The position numbers and the translations under genes were made by a program. The notes beneath the pieces were generated by a model. It did no database searches. It was not told the DNA's origin and saw only the letters and a list, made by a program, of their open reading frames with translations. From Faucicola sp048551375 (GTDB lineage Bacteria > Pseudomonadota > Gammaproteobacteria > Pseudomonadales > Moraxellaceae), in the NCBI RefSeq assembly GCF_048551375.1, contig NZ_JBLYZJ010000008.1, forward strand, positions 1 to 64,000: a stretch of 64,000 nt of DNA. Direction: 5' to 3'. Shown one piece after another: positions 24,828 through 32,471 of this stretch. How positions within the stretch are numbered: the first letter of the stretch is position 1; each line of letters begins with the position of its first letter.

Positions 24828-24883
24828 GGCTTTAGTCCAGCTTTTTAGATTTCATAATTTTGCTGGGCTAAAGCCCAGCCTAC
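24828..24883. repeat. Paired REP sequences (GCTGGGCT family), upstream of RAYT
   Basis: A slightly diverged unit GGCTTTAGTCCAGC (24828-24841) faces a perfect unit (24862-24883) identical to that at 24187-24208. Together with the downstream pair it brackets the transposase gene. Confidence 0.88.
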
Positions 24884-24901
24884 ATCATACCCTATCAAAG
24901 T

Positions 24902-25495
24902 TTATTTGACTTGCAAAACCACATTCGGATTGACAAATTTTTCCCCTTTTATCAATTTTTCATACATCAAAGGGTCGTGCCATTCCGCTTTTACCTGCTC
25001 ACTAAAATCAAAGTCCACCAACCTTAACGTCCCCATTTGCTCATTTTCCACGTCCTCAAGGAAGCATTGAGCATAGCCAGTCGCCGTTTCGTGAGCAATC
25101 ACCGAATACACCCGCACATCCGCCTCACCATTTTGCATTTGGGTTTGCTTTAAGATTTCATTCGCCCAAAAGAAAATAACCCGACTAAACTGCTCGGCAG
25201 AGGGCGATACAGGCAGACTTATCCAACGGCTACTGAATTTTTTGCACGCCTCGATATACTCAGGGTCGTCTTTATCCCAAAAGCAAATCGCATGGTCAAA
25301 ACTGTCAATGATGTCCTTAATGGACGATTTTAACAGCCCAAAATCATACACCATTTGACCGTGGTCAAGGCGATTGGCTTCAAGGATTAACTCAATTTGG
25401 TAACTATGCCCATGAATGGAAAATTTGCAACGGTCAGAGCTACAGTTGCGGACGATATGGGCGTTTTCAAATTTAAACAGTTTTCGGATTCGCAT
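24902..25495 (-). CDS. 6-carboxytetrahydropterin synthase-like protein (QueD/PTPS family)
   Basis: The zinc-binding histidines appear in FENAHIVRN and SIHGHSYQIE. Further family motifs are MVYDFGLLKSSIKDIIDSFDHAI and the catalytic HETATGYAQ. QueD converts dihydroneopterin triphosphate to carboxytetrahydropterin for queuosine synthesis. At about 197 residues it is longer than E. coli QueD (121), with insertions, so it belongs to a larger subgroup and its exact role is less certain. Start placed at MRIRKLFKFENAH; an ATG six codons earlier is possible. Confidence 0.82.
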   Translation of the reverse strand: MRIRKLFKFENAHIVRNCSSDRCKFSIHGHSYQIELILEANRLDHGQMVYDFGLLKSSIKDIIDSFDHAICFWDKDDPEYIEACKKFSSRWISLPVSPSAEQFSRVIFFWANEILKQTQMQNGEADVRVYSVIAHETATGYAQCFLEDVENEQMGTLRLVDFDFSEQVKAEWHDPLMYEKLIKGEKFVNPNVVLQVK

Positions 25496-25721
25496 AATTT
25501 GCCATAATTTCAATCTTTTAATGAAAGGCTATTATAAAGGGTTTGGGGAAATTTCGCCATTTTTTAGCCATAATTGCCTTAATAATTCCGATTAAAATAC
25601 TCGGATTTTTTATCCAATATTTTGCGTTTGGTTTGACAGCGAATCAGCATTCCAATCCCCAAAAAATGTGCTAAGATAGGATTTTTAGTGATATAAATTT
25701 TGGTATTTTAAGGGGCAATTG

Positions 25722-26357
25722 ATGATAAAAGTATTGGTGGTCGATGACCATGATTTGGTACGCATGGGCATTAGTCGAATGTTATCCGATAGCCAAGATA
25801 TCGAGGTCATTGCTGATGCCGATAATGGGGAAACGGCGATTCAACTTGCCAAACAGCTCAAGCCTGACGTGATTTTGCTTGATGTCAATATGCCGACCAT
25901 TGGCGGACTGGAAGTCACCAAACGCCTATTGCAAAATGACAAAACCACCAAGATTTTGGCGGTCAGCTCCCTTGCGACTCAGCCCTACCCTTCGCTACTG
26001 ATTAAGGCAGGGGTCAGCGGTTATATCACCAAAGGCACGCCCCTTGATGAGATGATAAAAGCGATTAAAAAAGTCGCTCAAGGGGGGCGTTATTTTAGTG
26101 CTGATGTTGCCGAACAGCTTGCCGATGTGCTATTGGCAGAAAAAGCCGACTCGCCTTTTGAGAGCTTGAGTGAGCGTGAAATGCAGGTGGCAATGATGGT
26201 GGTTAACTGTCAAAGCCCCCAACAAATTGCCGACAATTTGTTTGTCAGTGTCAAAACGGTGAATACTTATCGTTATCGAATTTTTGAGAAATTGGGCATT
26301 GATAGCGATGTCAAGCTCACCCATTTGGCAATGCGACATGGCTTGATTCAGCCTTAA
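25722..26357 (+). CDS. LuxR-type response regulator (GacA/UvrY-like)
   Basis: 211 residues: a receiver domain with acceptor Asp54 in VILLDVNMP and Lys in GYITKG, then a LuxR-type helix-turn-helix (LSEREMQVAMMVVNCQSPQQ; SVKTVNTYRYRIFEKLG). Most like GacA/UvrY, which activate the small RNAs that titrate CsrA/RsmA. Start is the ATG at 25722 behind AGGGG. The next gene, a membrane histidine kinase, begins 13 bases later. Confidence 0.88.
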   Translation: MIKVLVVDDHDLVRMGISRMLSDSQDIEVIADADNGETAIQLAKQLKPDVILLDVNMPTIGGLEVTKRLLQNDKTTKILAVSSLATQPYPSLLIKAGVSGYITKGTPLDEMIKAIKKVAQGGRYFSADVAEQLADVLLAEKADSPFESLSEREMQVAMMVVNCQSPQQIADNLFVSVKTVNTYRYRIFEKLGIDSDVKLTHLAMRHGLIQP

Positions 26358-26369
26358 GTTGAGAAACCC

Positions 26370-27992
26370 ATGATTACCAATCCTGCCTTTTCTTCCTTAT
26401 TTGATGACCGACACATAGCGGATAAAACCCAACAAGTTGGCAATGTGTATAATGGGTATCGCATTCTAATTTCGACATTTTTGTCGATGAATTTTTTATT
26501 GGCAATGCGAGGTACAAGCCAAAGTTTATGGACGCTCATCAATGTATTACCAACAGTTGGCTATTTTTTATTAAGTTTATTGCTATTTTTGGGTTATTTC
26601 TTTTATCCCAAAAATACACTATTAATGATTGGTTTGGTAGTTGATGTTTTAATTCTCAGTTTTTCGCTGTATTTTAGTGGGGGTACGGATTTACAGACCA
26701 TTTTATTATTTTTAGTCACGGTGGCTGCCAGTTTTATGCTGGTACGGACGCATCAAGCAATTTTGATTACCGCCTTTGCCATTACGTTGGTGATTTATCA
26801 ACAGTTTAATCCGCTACAAAAAGAAGTCACTTACAGCATGATTAGCAATGGTGGCTTGATGGTGCTAAGTTTTATTGGGGTCGCCTATTTAAGTCACACC
26901 ATTGCCAAACGTTTGTTATTGGTTGAGCGTTTGTCATTACGCCAAACTCGTGAGGTCAATGCCCTCAATGCGATTAATGATAAAATCGTACAAGTGCTTG
27001 ACCAAGGCGTATTAATCATCACCCATCAGCTTGAAATCTTGCTTGCCAGTAATATTGCCATTCAACAATTGAACTTACCCACGCCATTATCCAGTTATTT
27101 TTTACCCTTGATAGCCCCCAATTTAGCTGAACAAATGATTGATTTTTGTACTCAAAATGAGCAATCTTTAGTTGTTAGATTATCCAACCCCGAACAAACC
27201 AACGACAAGAGTAAACTTGACTCACTGGTTTATAATGAATTTCGTTTACGAGTGTCGCAATTAGGCAATGGTCATGCCCTTATTTTGATTGAAGATTTAC
27301 GCCGTGAACAAGCCCATGCCCAACAATTAAAACTGGCTTCGTTGGGGCAATTATCTGCCAGTATTGCCCATGAAATTCGCAACCCACTTGCCGCCATCAG
27401 CCAAGCCAGCGAGATGTTACTGGAAGAAAGTCAAAGCAGTGACACGCACTTATCCGAAGATGACCAAGTATTATTTGAGATGATTTTTAAGCAAACCAAA
27501 CGAGTAAATCAAATTATTGAAGATGTACTAAACTTATCTCGCCAACAAAAGCCCAATCAAACCATTATTAATCCTTGTTCATGGATACCTGAATTTATCA
27601 AAGAGAACTTTTCATCACACGATGTGTTTTTTCATTGCTCCACCCAATTCACATTTAATTTTGACCCCTATCAACTCGAGCAGGTTTTGGTTAATTTGGT
27701 CAATAATGGGCTACGATTTTGTAGTAAAGTGCATCCTCATGCTTATGTCACCATCGAAGTCTATGATACTGATAAATATATTTATATTGACGTGATTGAT
27801 ACTGGGGCAGGCGTTACCCAAGGGGATGAAGATAGTTTGTTCAACCCATTTTTTACCACTGACCATGAAGGCACAGGACTGGGGCTTTATTTGTCACAAG
27901 CGTTTTGTCAAGCCAACCATGCCAATTTGCTGTACATCCCCAACCATGAACATACTTGCTTTCGCATTGCCTGTGATAAAAAGTTGGGATAA
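26370..27992 (+). CDS. PilS-like membrane sensor histidine kinase
   Basis: 540 residues: six hydrophobic segments (about 30-180), a cytoplasmic PAS-like part (about 195-310), then HisKA with His334 in SIAHEIRNP, N-box VNLVNNGLRF, G1 DTGAGV and G2 GTGLGLYLSQ. The layout matches PilS, partner of the NtrC-type PilR that controls pilin transcription. No pilR lies nearby; instead the gene follows a GacA-like regulator. Either it signals to that regulator or the pair is a chance neighbourhood. Confidence 0.85.
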   Translation: MITNPAFSSLFDDRHIADKTQQVGNVYNGYRILISTFLSMNFLLAMRGTSQSLWTLINVLPTVGYFLLSLLLFLGYFFYPKNTLLMIGLVVDVLILSFSLYFSGGTDLQTILLFLVTVAASFMLVRTHQAILITAFAITLVIYQQFNPLQKEVTYSMISNGGLMVLSFIGVAYLSHTIAKRLLLVERLSLRQTREVNALNAINDKIVQVLDQGVLIITHQLEILLASNIAIQQLNLPTPLSSYFLPLIAPNLAEQMIDFCTQNEQSLVVRLSNPEQTNDKSKLDSLVYNEFRLRVSQLGNGHALILIEDLRREQAHAQQLKLASLGQLSASIAHEIRNPLAAISQASEMLLEESQSSDTHLSEDDQVLFEMIFKQTKRVNQIIEDVLNLSRQQKPNQTIINPCSWIPEFIKENFSSHDVFFHCSTQFTFNFDPYQLEQVLVNLVNNGLRFCSKVHPHAYVTIEVYDTDKYIYIDVIDTGAGVTQGDEDSLFNPFFTTDHEGTGLGLYLSQAFCQANHANLLYIPNHEHTCFRIACDKKLG

Positions 27993-28146
27993 AATTGTAT
28001 TTTTTTGAGTGTATGGATGTTCACTTTAGAGCAATTTTCGGCTAAAATAACATCATACCAAAGTGAATTTTGACTGGCTATTAGCAAAATTCACTATTCT
28101 TTCTTCGGCTATGATTTTAATAGACCGTTATCGTTAGGACGTTGTT

Positions 28147-29328
28147 ATGACTGACACCCTTTCGCCTAAAAACGAAGCGTTTGAACACGCACCCATTAAC
28201 TGGATTCCTGCCATTGTCTTGATTAGCACGCCTATTCTTGCCTTATTTTTAGTACCTTATTATTTGCTAAATCATAGTGTTAGCTGGCAAGTATGGGTAA
28301 TTTTTGGCTTATTTATGGCATGGAATGGGTTGAGTATTACTGTAGGCTATCACCGTTTATGGGCTCACCGAGCTTATCAAGCCCACCCAATTGTTAAATG
28401 GTTCTTTTTAATCGGTGGCACATTAGCCGTCCAAAGTTCGGTATTTGACTGGTGTAGCGGTCACCGTGTGCATCATCGTCATGTCGATGATGTGTATGAA
28501 GACCCCTACTCTGCCAAACGTGGTTTTTGGTTTTCGCACATCGGTTGGATGCTTCGCAATTACCCCAGTGGTAAATTTGATTACAAAAATATCCCTGACC
28601 TAAAAGTCGACCCTGTTTTGGTGTTACAACATGAATATTATGGGCTATGGGTGGTGTTAGCCAATCTTGGCTTGCCTGCATTAGCAGGTTGGTTAGTTGG
28701 CGATATCGCAGGCACGATGGTGTTAGCAGGTTTATTACGTTTGGTATTAAGCCATCACTTTACCTTTTTTATCAATTCATTATGTCATATGTATGGCACA
28801 CGACCTTACACTGATACCAATACCGCACGTGATAATCCCATTTTGGCACTATTCACATGGGGCGAGGGTTACCACAACTACCATCACTACTTCCAATACG
28901 ACTACCGTAATGGGGTAAAATGGTGGCAATATGACCCATCAAAATGGATTATTTACGGCTTGTCAAAAGTTGGCTTAACGTGGGATTTAAAACGTGTACC
29001 TGATGTCACCATTCAACATGCCCAAACCGAAATGGCATTCAAACGTGCTGAGAAAAAAGTTGCCATGTTTTCAGGTAATTTGACCACCGATTTTCAGATG
29101 GTCAAAGAACGTTTAAACACCGAACAACAAGCCTTTAAACAAACCCTTGCAGAATGGCAAGCCCTAAAAACCCAAGCCATTGAACTGAAAAAGACTGAAT
29201 TTGCCCAACGTCTAAATGAAGTCGATGAGAAGATGAAAGACCAATTTCAAGCGATTGAGCAGAAGCTTAAAGCCCATAGCCAACAAATTGAATTAACATT
29301 GGCTCAACTCAATGGTAAACACGCTTAA
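28147..29328 (+). CDS. Membrane acyl desaturase (delta-9 type)
   Basis: 393 residues with three histidine boxes: HRLWAH, HRVHHRH and EGYHNYHH, which hold the di-iron centre. Hydrophobic helices lie near 22-42, 46-66, 92-110, 165-185 and 190-210. The arrangement matches the acyl-CoA/acyl-lipid desaturases of the OLE1/DesC group, which introduce a cis double bond using O2. The last ~75 residues form a charged, coiled-coil-like tail. AGGA lies seven bases before the ATG. Confidence 0.92.
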   Translation: MTDTLSPKNEAFEHAPINWIPAIVLISTPILALFLVPYYLLNHSVSWQVWVIFGLFMAWNGLSITVGYHRLWAHRAYQAHPIVKWFFLIGGTLAVQSSVFDWCSGHRVHHRHVDDVYEDPYSAKRGFWFSHIGWMLRNYPSGKFDYKNIPDLKVDPVLVLQHEYYGLWVVLANLGLPALAGWLVGDIAGTMVLAGLLRLVLSHHFTFFINSLCHMYGTRPYTDTNTARDNPILALFTWGEGYHNYHHYFQYDYRNGVKWWQYDPSKWIIYGLSKVGLTWDLKRVPDVTIQHAQTEMAFKRAEKKVAMFSGNLTTDFQMVKERLNTEQQAFKQTLAEWQALKTQAIELKKTEFAQRLNEVDEKMKDQFQAIEQKLKAHSQQIELTLAQLNGKHA

Positions 29329-29346
29329 CACAATATCAAAATCAAT

Positions 29347-29377
29347 AAAAAAGGTTGGTACAATGCCAACCTTTTTT
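29347..29377 (+). terminator. Bidirectional intrinsic terminator
   Basis: AAAAAAGGTTGG pairs with CCAACCTTTTTT around a seven-base loop, between the desaturase gene and the convergent histidine phosphatase gene. A and T runs on both sides suit both directions. Confidence 0.9.
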
Positions 29378-29392
29378 ATTTAATCTTCTGCA

Positions 29393-30148
29393 TTAGCCAT
29401 CCGTCAAAGGATAGCTAGCCGTTGAAAATGGGTCAATCAATTCAATCAGTGGACGCTCATAGCACTGCCCACGCCAAATAAAATGTACTTTTGCTTCGCT
29501 AAAGGGCTTGTCATCAAACCACAAAAACACCCCTTCCATCATCTTGGGCCAATCGTCCCAATCAATCGCAGTTACGCCCATCATCACCGCCAAAAAAGCG
29601 GATAATAAAGTATCATGGCTAACTGCCAATAGCAAATGCCCATGTTGCGGTTGATGTTGGAAAAATAATGCCAATAAATCCAGTCCGCCTTTATGCGGTG
29701 ACTTTATCCCTGCCAAATCCTCTGCCAAAAAACGATTGATAAAATTTAACGCCCCAATCTCTTTAAACACTTTCCCTACTTCTTCATGGTCAACCACCAA
29801 ACTGCCAGGTTCGACCAATAATGCTTGATGGGACACATTACGGTCAATCCCTGCCCCTGCCTGCATCAAAATAGCGGTGTCAATACACCGTTGAATGGGA
29901 CTGCTAATACTATCCACATCCATCGAATAGGGTAAATGGGTAGCAAGCCAACGCCCCCAAGACTCTGCCAATACTCGACCTTTGGGGGTTAATGGTAACG
30001 CATAACTGGCAAAGCCATTACCATCCGACAGTTCACGCAATGAATGTCGAGTGAATAAAATGAGGCGGACATTTTTGGGCAGGAGCTTGACAGAGTCTAT
30101 CATGCTGGGGGGTAGATGGGCTGGCATATCAGTAATGGATTTTATCAT
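29393..30148 (-). CDS. Histidine phosphatase family protein
   Basis: About 251 residues. The catalytic motif is LFTRHSLRE, where family members usually have RHG; the later catalytic His lies in LAVSHDTLLSAFLA, and the phosphate-binding Arg in SSPIQRCIDTA. It resembles acid-phosphatase-like members of the superfamily rather than phosphoglycerate mutase. Substrate unknown. I prefer the ATG at 30148 because AAGGA abuts the alternative start at 30160. Confidence 0.82.
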   Translation of the reverse strand: MIKSITDMPAHLPPSMIDSVKLLPKNVRLILFTRHSLRELSDGNGFASYALPLTPKGRVLAESWGRWLATHLPYSMDVDSISSPIQRCIDTAILMQAGAGIDRNVSHQALLVEPGSLVVDHEEVGKVFKEIGALNFINRFLAEDLAGIKSPHKGGLDLLALFFQHQPQHGHLLLAVSHDTLLSAFLAVMMGVTAIDWDDWPKMMEGVFLWFDDKPFSEAKVHFIWRGQCYERPLIELIDPFSTASYPLTDG

Positions 30149-30222
30149 GGTTGCACTCATTCCTTTTTACAACGTCCAATAGTTAGCTTGCCTGCCTCTA
30201 AATAAGAAAAAATGATAGTGCA

Positions 30223-30308
30223 TTAAATCAGAAATTATACTTTGAGGTATTGGGCATATGCAATACGCCCCTACAGAACCTGTCTTATGGCTAATTTAAA
30301 CGACTATA
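30223..30308. repeat. ~83-bp palindromic element, copy 1
   Basis: One end reads TTAAATCAGAAAT; the other, on the opposite strand, TATAGTCGTTTAAAT. The centre is a hairpin TGGGCATATGCAATACGCCC next to CTACAGAACCTGTCTTAT. Close copies lie at 31496-31577, 35116-35204 and 41193-41275. Confidence 0.8.
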
Positions 30309-30323
30309 TTTATAAAAGTAAAT

Positions 30324-31034
30324 TTAAGCCAACGAATCCATAATCAATTGCAATTTTGCCAATGGGTCTGGGGCATGGGTAATCGACCGACCAATCACCA
30401 AATAATCCGAACCATTTGCCAATGCCTCGCTGGGGGCACAAATGCGGTTTTGGTCATTAGAAGCATCTTCAGGCATCCGAATGCCGGGCGTAACAAGCAA
30501 GAAATCCTGCCCACACAAGGCTTTAAGCATTTTGGCTTCTTGAGCGGAACACACCACCCCATCAAGCCCAGTTTGTTGGGTCAATAAAGCAAGACGTTTA
30601 ACATGATTATCAAGGCTATCATTCACCCCAATATCCACCAAATCCTGCTGGCTCATCGAAGTCAACACAGTCACCGCAATCACCAAAGTCGAATAATCGC
30701 CCTCAACCAATCGCTGTTTGACCGTCTGCATCGCAGTACGCCCACAACTGGCATGCACATTGACCATCCACACGCCCAAATCAGCAGCAGCTCGCACGGC
30801 TTGTGCCGTGGTATTGGGGATATCATGGAACTTCAAATCCAAAAACAGCTCAAAATCACGCTGATGTAACTGCTGAATAATAGCTGTGCCATATTTGGTA
30901 AATAACTCTTTACCCACTTTTAGACGGCAAAGATTTGGGTCTAATTTATCTGCCAGTGCCAATGCTTGCTGGTCATTCATATTGTCCAATGCCACGATAA
31001 TGGGCGACTGGACATGGGTATTACTGGCAGTCAT
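30324..31034 (-). CDS. pyrF: Orotidine 5'-phosphate decarboxylase
   Basis: 236 residues. The catalytic motif FLDLKFHDIPNT holds the Asp-Lys-Asp network; the phosphate-binding end is SDYLVIGRSITHA. It converts OMP to UMP, the last step of UMP synthesis. As in many gammaproteobacteria it follows the lapA gene, here with a repeat-free short gap; lapB, often between them, is absent. Confidence 0.95.
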   Translation of the reverse strand: MTASNTHVQSPIIVALDNMNDQQALALADKLDPNLCRLKVGKELFTKYGTAIIQQLHQRDFELFLDLKFHDIPNTTAQAVRAAADLGVWMVNVHASCGRTAMQTVKQRLVEGDYSTLVIAVTVLTSMSQQDLVDIGVNDSLDNHVKRLALLTQQTGLDGVVCSAQEAKMLKALCGQDFLLVTPGIRMPEDASNDQNRICAPSEALANGSDYLVIGRSITHAPDPLAKLQLIMDSLA

Positions 31035-31103
31035 AAACCATCCTTACTTTATTTCTTGGTCTTATTTAACGCTCGAATCACTTCAATCAGACAGATAATG
31101 TCA

Positions 31104-31463
31104 TCACACCGGTGGTAATGCATTATTTTGGTTGGTATTGATTGGCAATCCTGTATCTTTATGTTGAAGCATATATTGTTCAAGATTATGCTGAGATTGC
31201 ATGAGTTTTTCTTGGGTTTGCTTTAGCTCTTTATTCAAGCGTTGGGTTTCAAGTTTCATCTGTAATACACGGAATAAAATCAAACCCAATAATAGCCCAG
31301 CAACGACCCCTAATACGATACAAATAATCAATAGCAGACCCAAATTCATTTGTGGAGCGTTGCTAAACAATAAATTAACATCAACTTGTTGGTTGTTAAC
31401 AATCACCAACATCAACGAATAACCAAAGACTAAAAATAATAAGATTGTAATTAAGAAACGCAT
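31104..31463 (-). CDS. lapA: LapA-domain inner-membrane protein
   Basis: 119 residues: two hydrophobic segments (about 2-22 and 42-66) with the NNQQVDVNLLF linker typical of LapA (DUF1049), then a Gln/Lys-rich coiled coil (LETQRLNKELKQTQEKL). In E. coli LapA works with LapB on LPS assembly control. Start ATG 31463 (MRFLITIL) has GGAG eight bases upstream; the longer frame runs into a repeat. Downstream of ihfB. Confidence 0.87.
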   Translation of the reverse strand: MRFLITILLFLVFGYSLMLVIVNNQQVDVNLLFSNAPQMNLGLLLIICIVLGVVAGLLLGLILFRVLQMKLETQRLNKELKQTQEKLMQSQHNLEQYMLQHKDTGLPINTNQNNALPPV

Positions 31464-31495
31464 GATTGTACTCCATGGCTTATTTTTATAATGAA

Positions 31496-31577
31496 TTAAA
31501 TCAGCAATAACACTATAAGATTTTGGGCGTTGGCAATACACCCTACAAATTCTGTCTTATTTCTAATTTAAACTATA
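31496..31577. repeat. ~83-bp palindromic element, copy 2
   Basis: Same orientation as copy 1: TTAAATCAGCAATAACA at the left, TGGGCGTTGGCAATACACCC in the centre and CTGTCTTATTTCTAATTTAA at the right. The terminal TATAGTCG is shortened to TATAGT here. Confidence 0.8.
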
Positions 31578-31588
31578 ATCTGACTTTT

Positions 31589-31617
31589 GTGGGTTACGTT
31601 TTGCTAACCCACGCTAC
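31589..31617. repeat. Palindromic repeat (GTGGGTTA family)
   Basis: GTGGGTTA and TAACCCAC hairpin followed by GCTAC, near-identical to 14176-14204. Confidence 0.8.
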
Positions 31618-31690
31618 GAGATTGAGTATTATAAGATAATTATGTGTTGACACTTATAAATTAAATAGTTAATCTTTTGATGAATATTTC

Positions 31691-31716
31691 AAAAAAAAGG
31701 TGGAATCAAGTCCACC
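31691..31716 (-). terminator. Intrinsic terminator after ihfB
   Basis: On the minus strand GGTGGA pairs with TCCACC around a six-base loop, followed by eight T. It lies about 130 bases past the ihfB stop, so lapA is probably transcribed separately. Confidence 0.82.
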
Positions 31717-31844
31717 TCTTATGACATAACCTTGTTTATCAAATCATGTGTCATAGCCATTAATCTGACTATGATATAAACCACATCATTTGCCAGTAAC
31801 TTGATTCATCATCACAACACATAAGCCATAAACTCAACTAGTAA

Positions 31845-32150
31845 CTAGCTCAATCCTTGGTGTTGATTCACGGATTCTCGCAGTGCTTTACCTGGCTTAA
31901 AATGCGGAATGGCAGTTGCATCGACCTTGACTTGCTCACCTGTTTTAGGATTGCGAGCCACTCTTGATTGCCGATGATGTAATGAAAAGCTACCAAAGCC
32001 TCGCACTTCCACTCGACCATCTTGTGATAGTGTGTCTACCATTAAGTCAATGATTTGCTTGGTTGCTTCTTCAACCATTTTTTCTGCCAGCGTATCACAT
32101 TCGCTTGATAGTCTAGCAATCAAATCAGATTTGTTCAATACTTTTTCCAT
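31845..32150 (-). CDS. ihfB: Integration host factor subunit beta
   Basis: 101 residues of the HU/IHF fold: an N-terminal helical dimer part, then VEVRGFGSFSLHHRQSRVARNPKTGE and the arm sequence ending IPHFKPGKALRE. IhfB pairs with IhfA to bend DNA at specific sites. GAGG lies five bases before the ATG. Downstream of rpsA, the conserved gammaproteobacterial order. Confidence 0.95.
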   Translation of the reverse strand: MEKVLNKSDLIARLSSECDTLAEKMVEEATKQIIDLMVDTLSQDGRVEVRGFGSFSLHHRQSRVARNPKTGEQVKVDATAIPHFKPGKALRESVNQHQGLS

Positions 32151-32471
32151 GTTACCTCTAAACCTTACTTAGGTATAATTGTATCCCTTGTATTCATATA
32201 GTAATTAATAAATCACTCATTAGATGCTACAGAAGGACTTTGCTCACTGATGCAATTCACCACCCATACCCCATGTGCAGTTGATAGATTAAGCATACAA
32301 TCAATTGAGTATACAAACGCACTTGGATTACATTTCATTACTTATTGTCTATTTATTATAACAAAAGCAAAATTTAAATACTGCAATTTTTTCTAAAAAA
32401 TCAACAATAAAAAAAGACAACCCGAAGGTTGCCTTTTTGTTGACTAACAACAATCAATATTGATGGGTCAA
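32151..32471. other. Intergenic gap between rpsA and ihfB
   Basis: AT-rich sequence between the rpsA terminator and the ihfB start, probably holding the ihfB promoter. No repeat family, small gene or RNA gene was recognised. Confidence 0.55.
32409..32438 (-). terminator. Intrinsic terminator after rpsA
   Basis: On the minus strand GGCAACC pairs with GGTTGTC around a TTCG tetraloop, then seven T. It lies about 35 bases after the rpsA stop. Confidence 0.9.
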
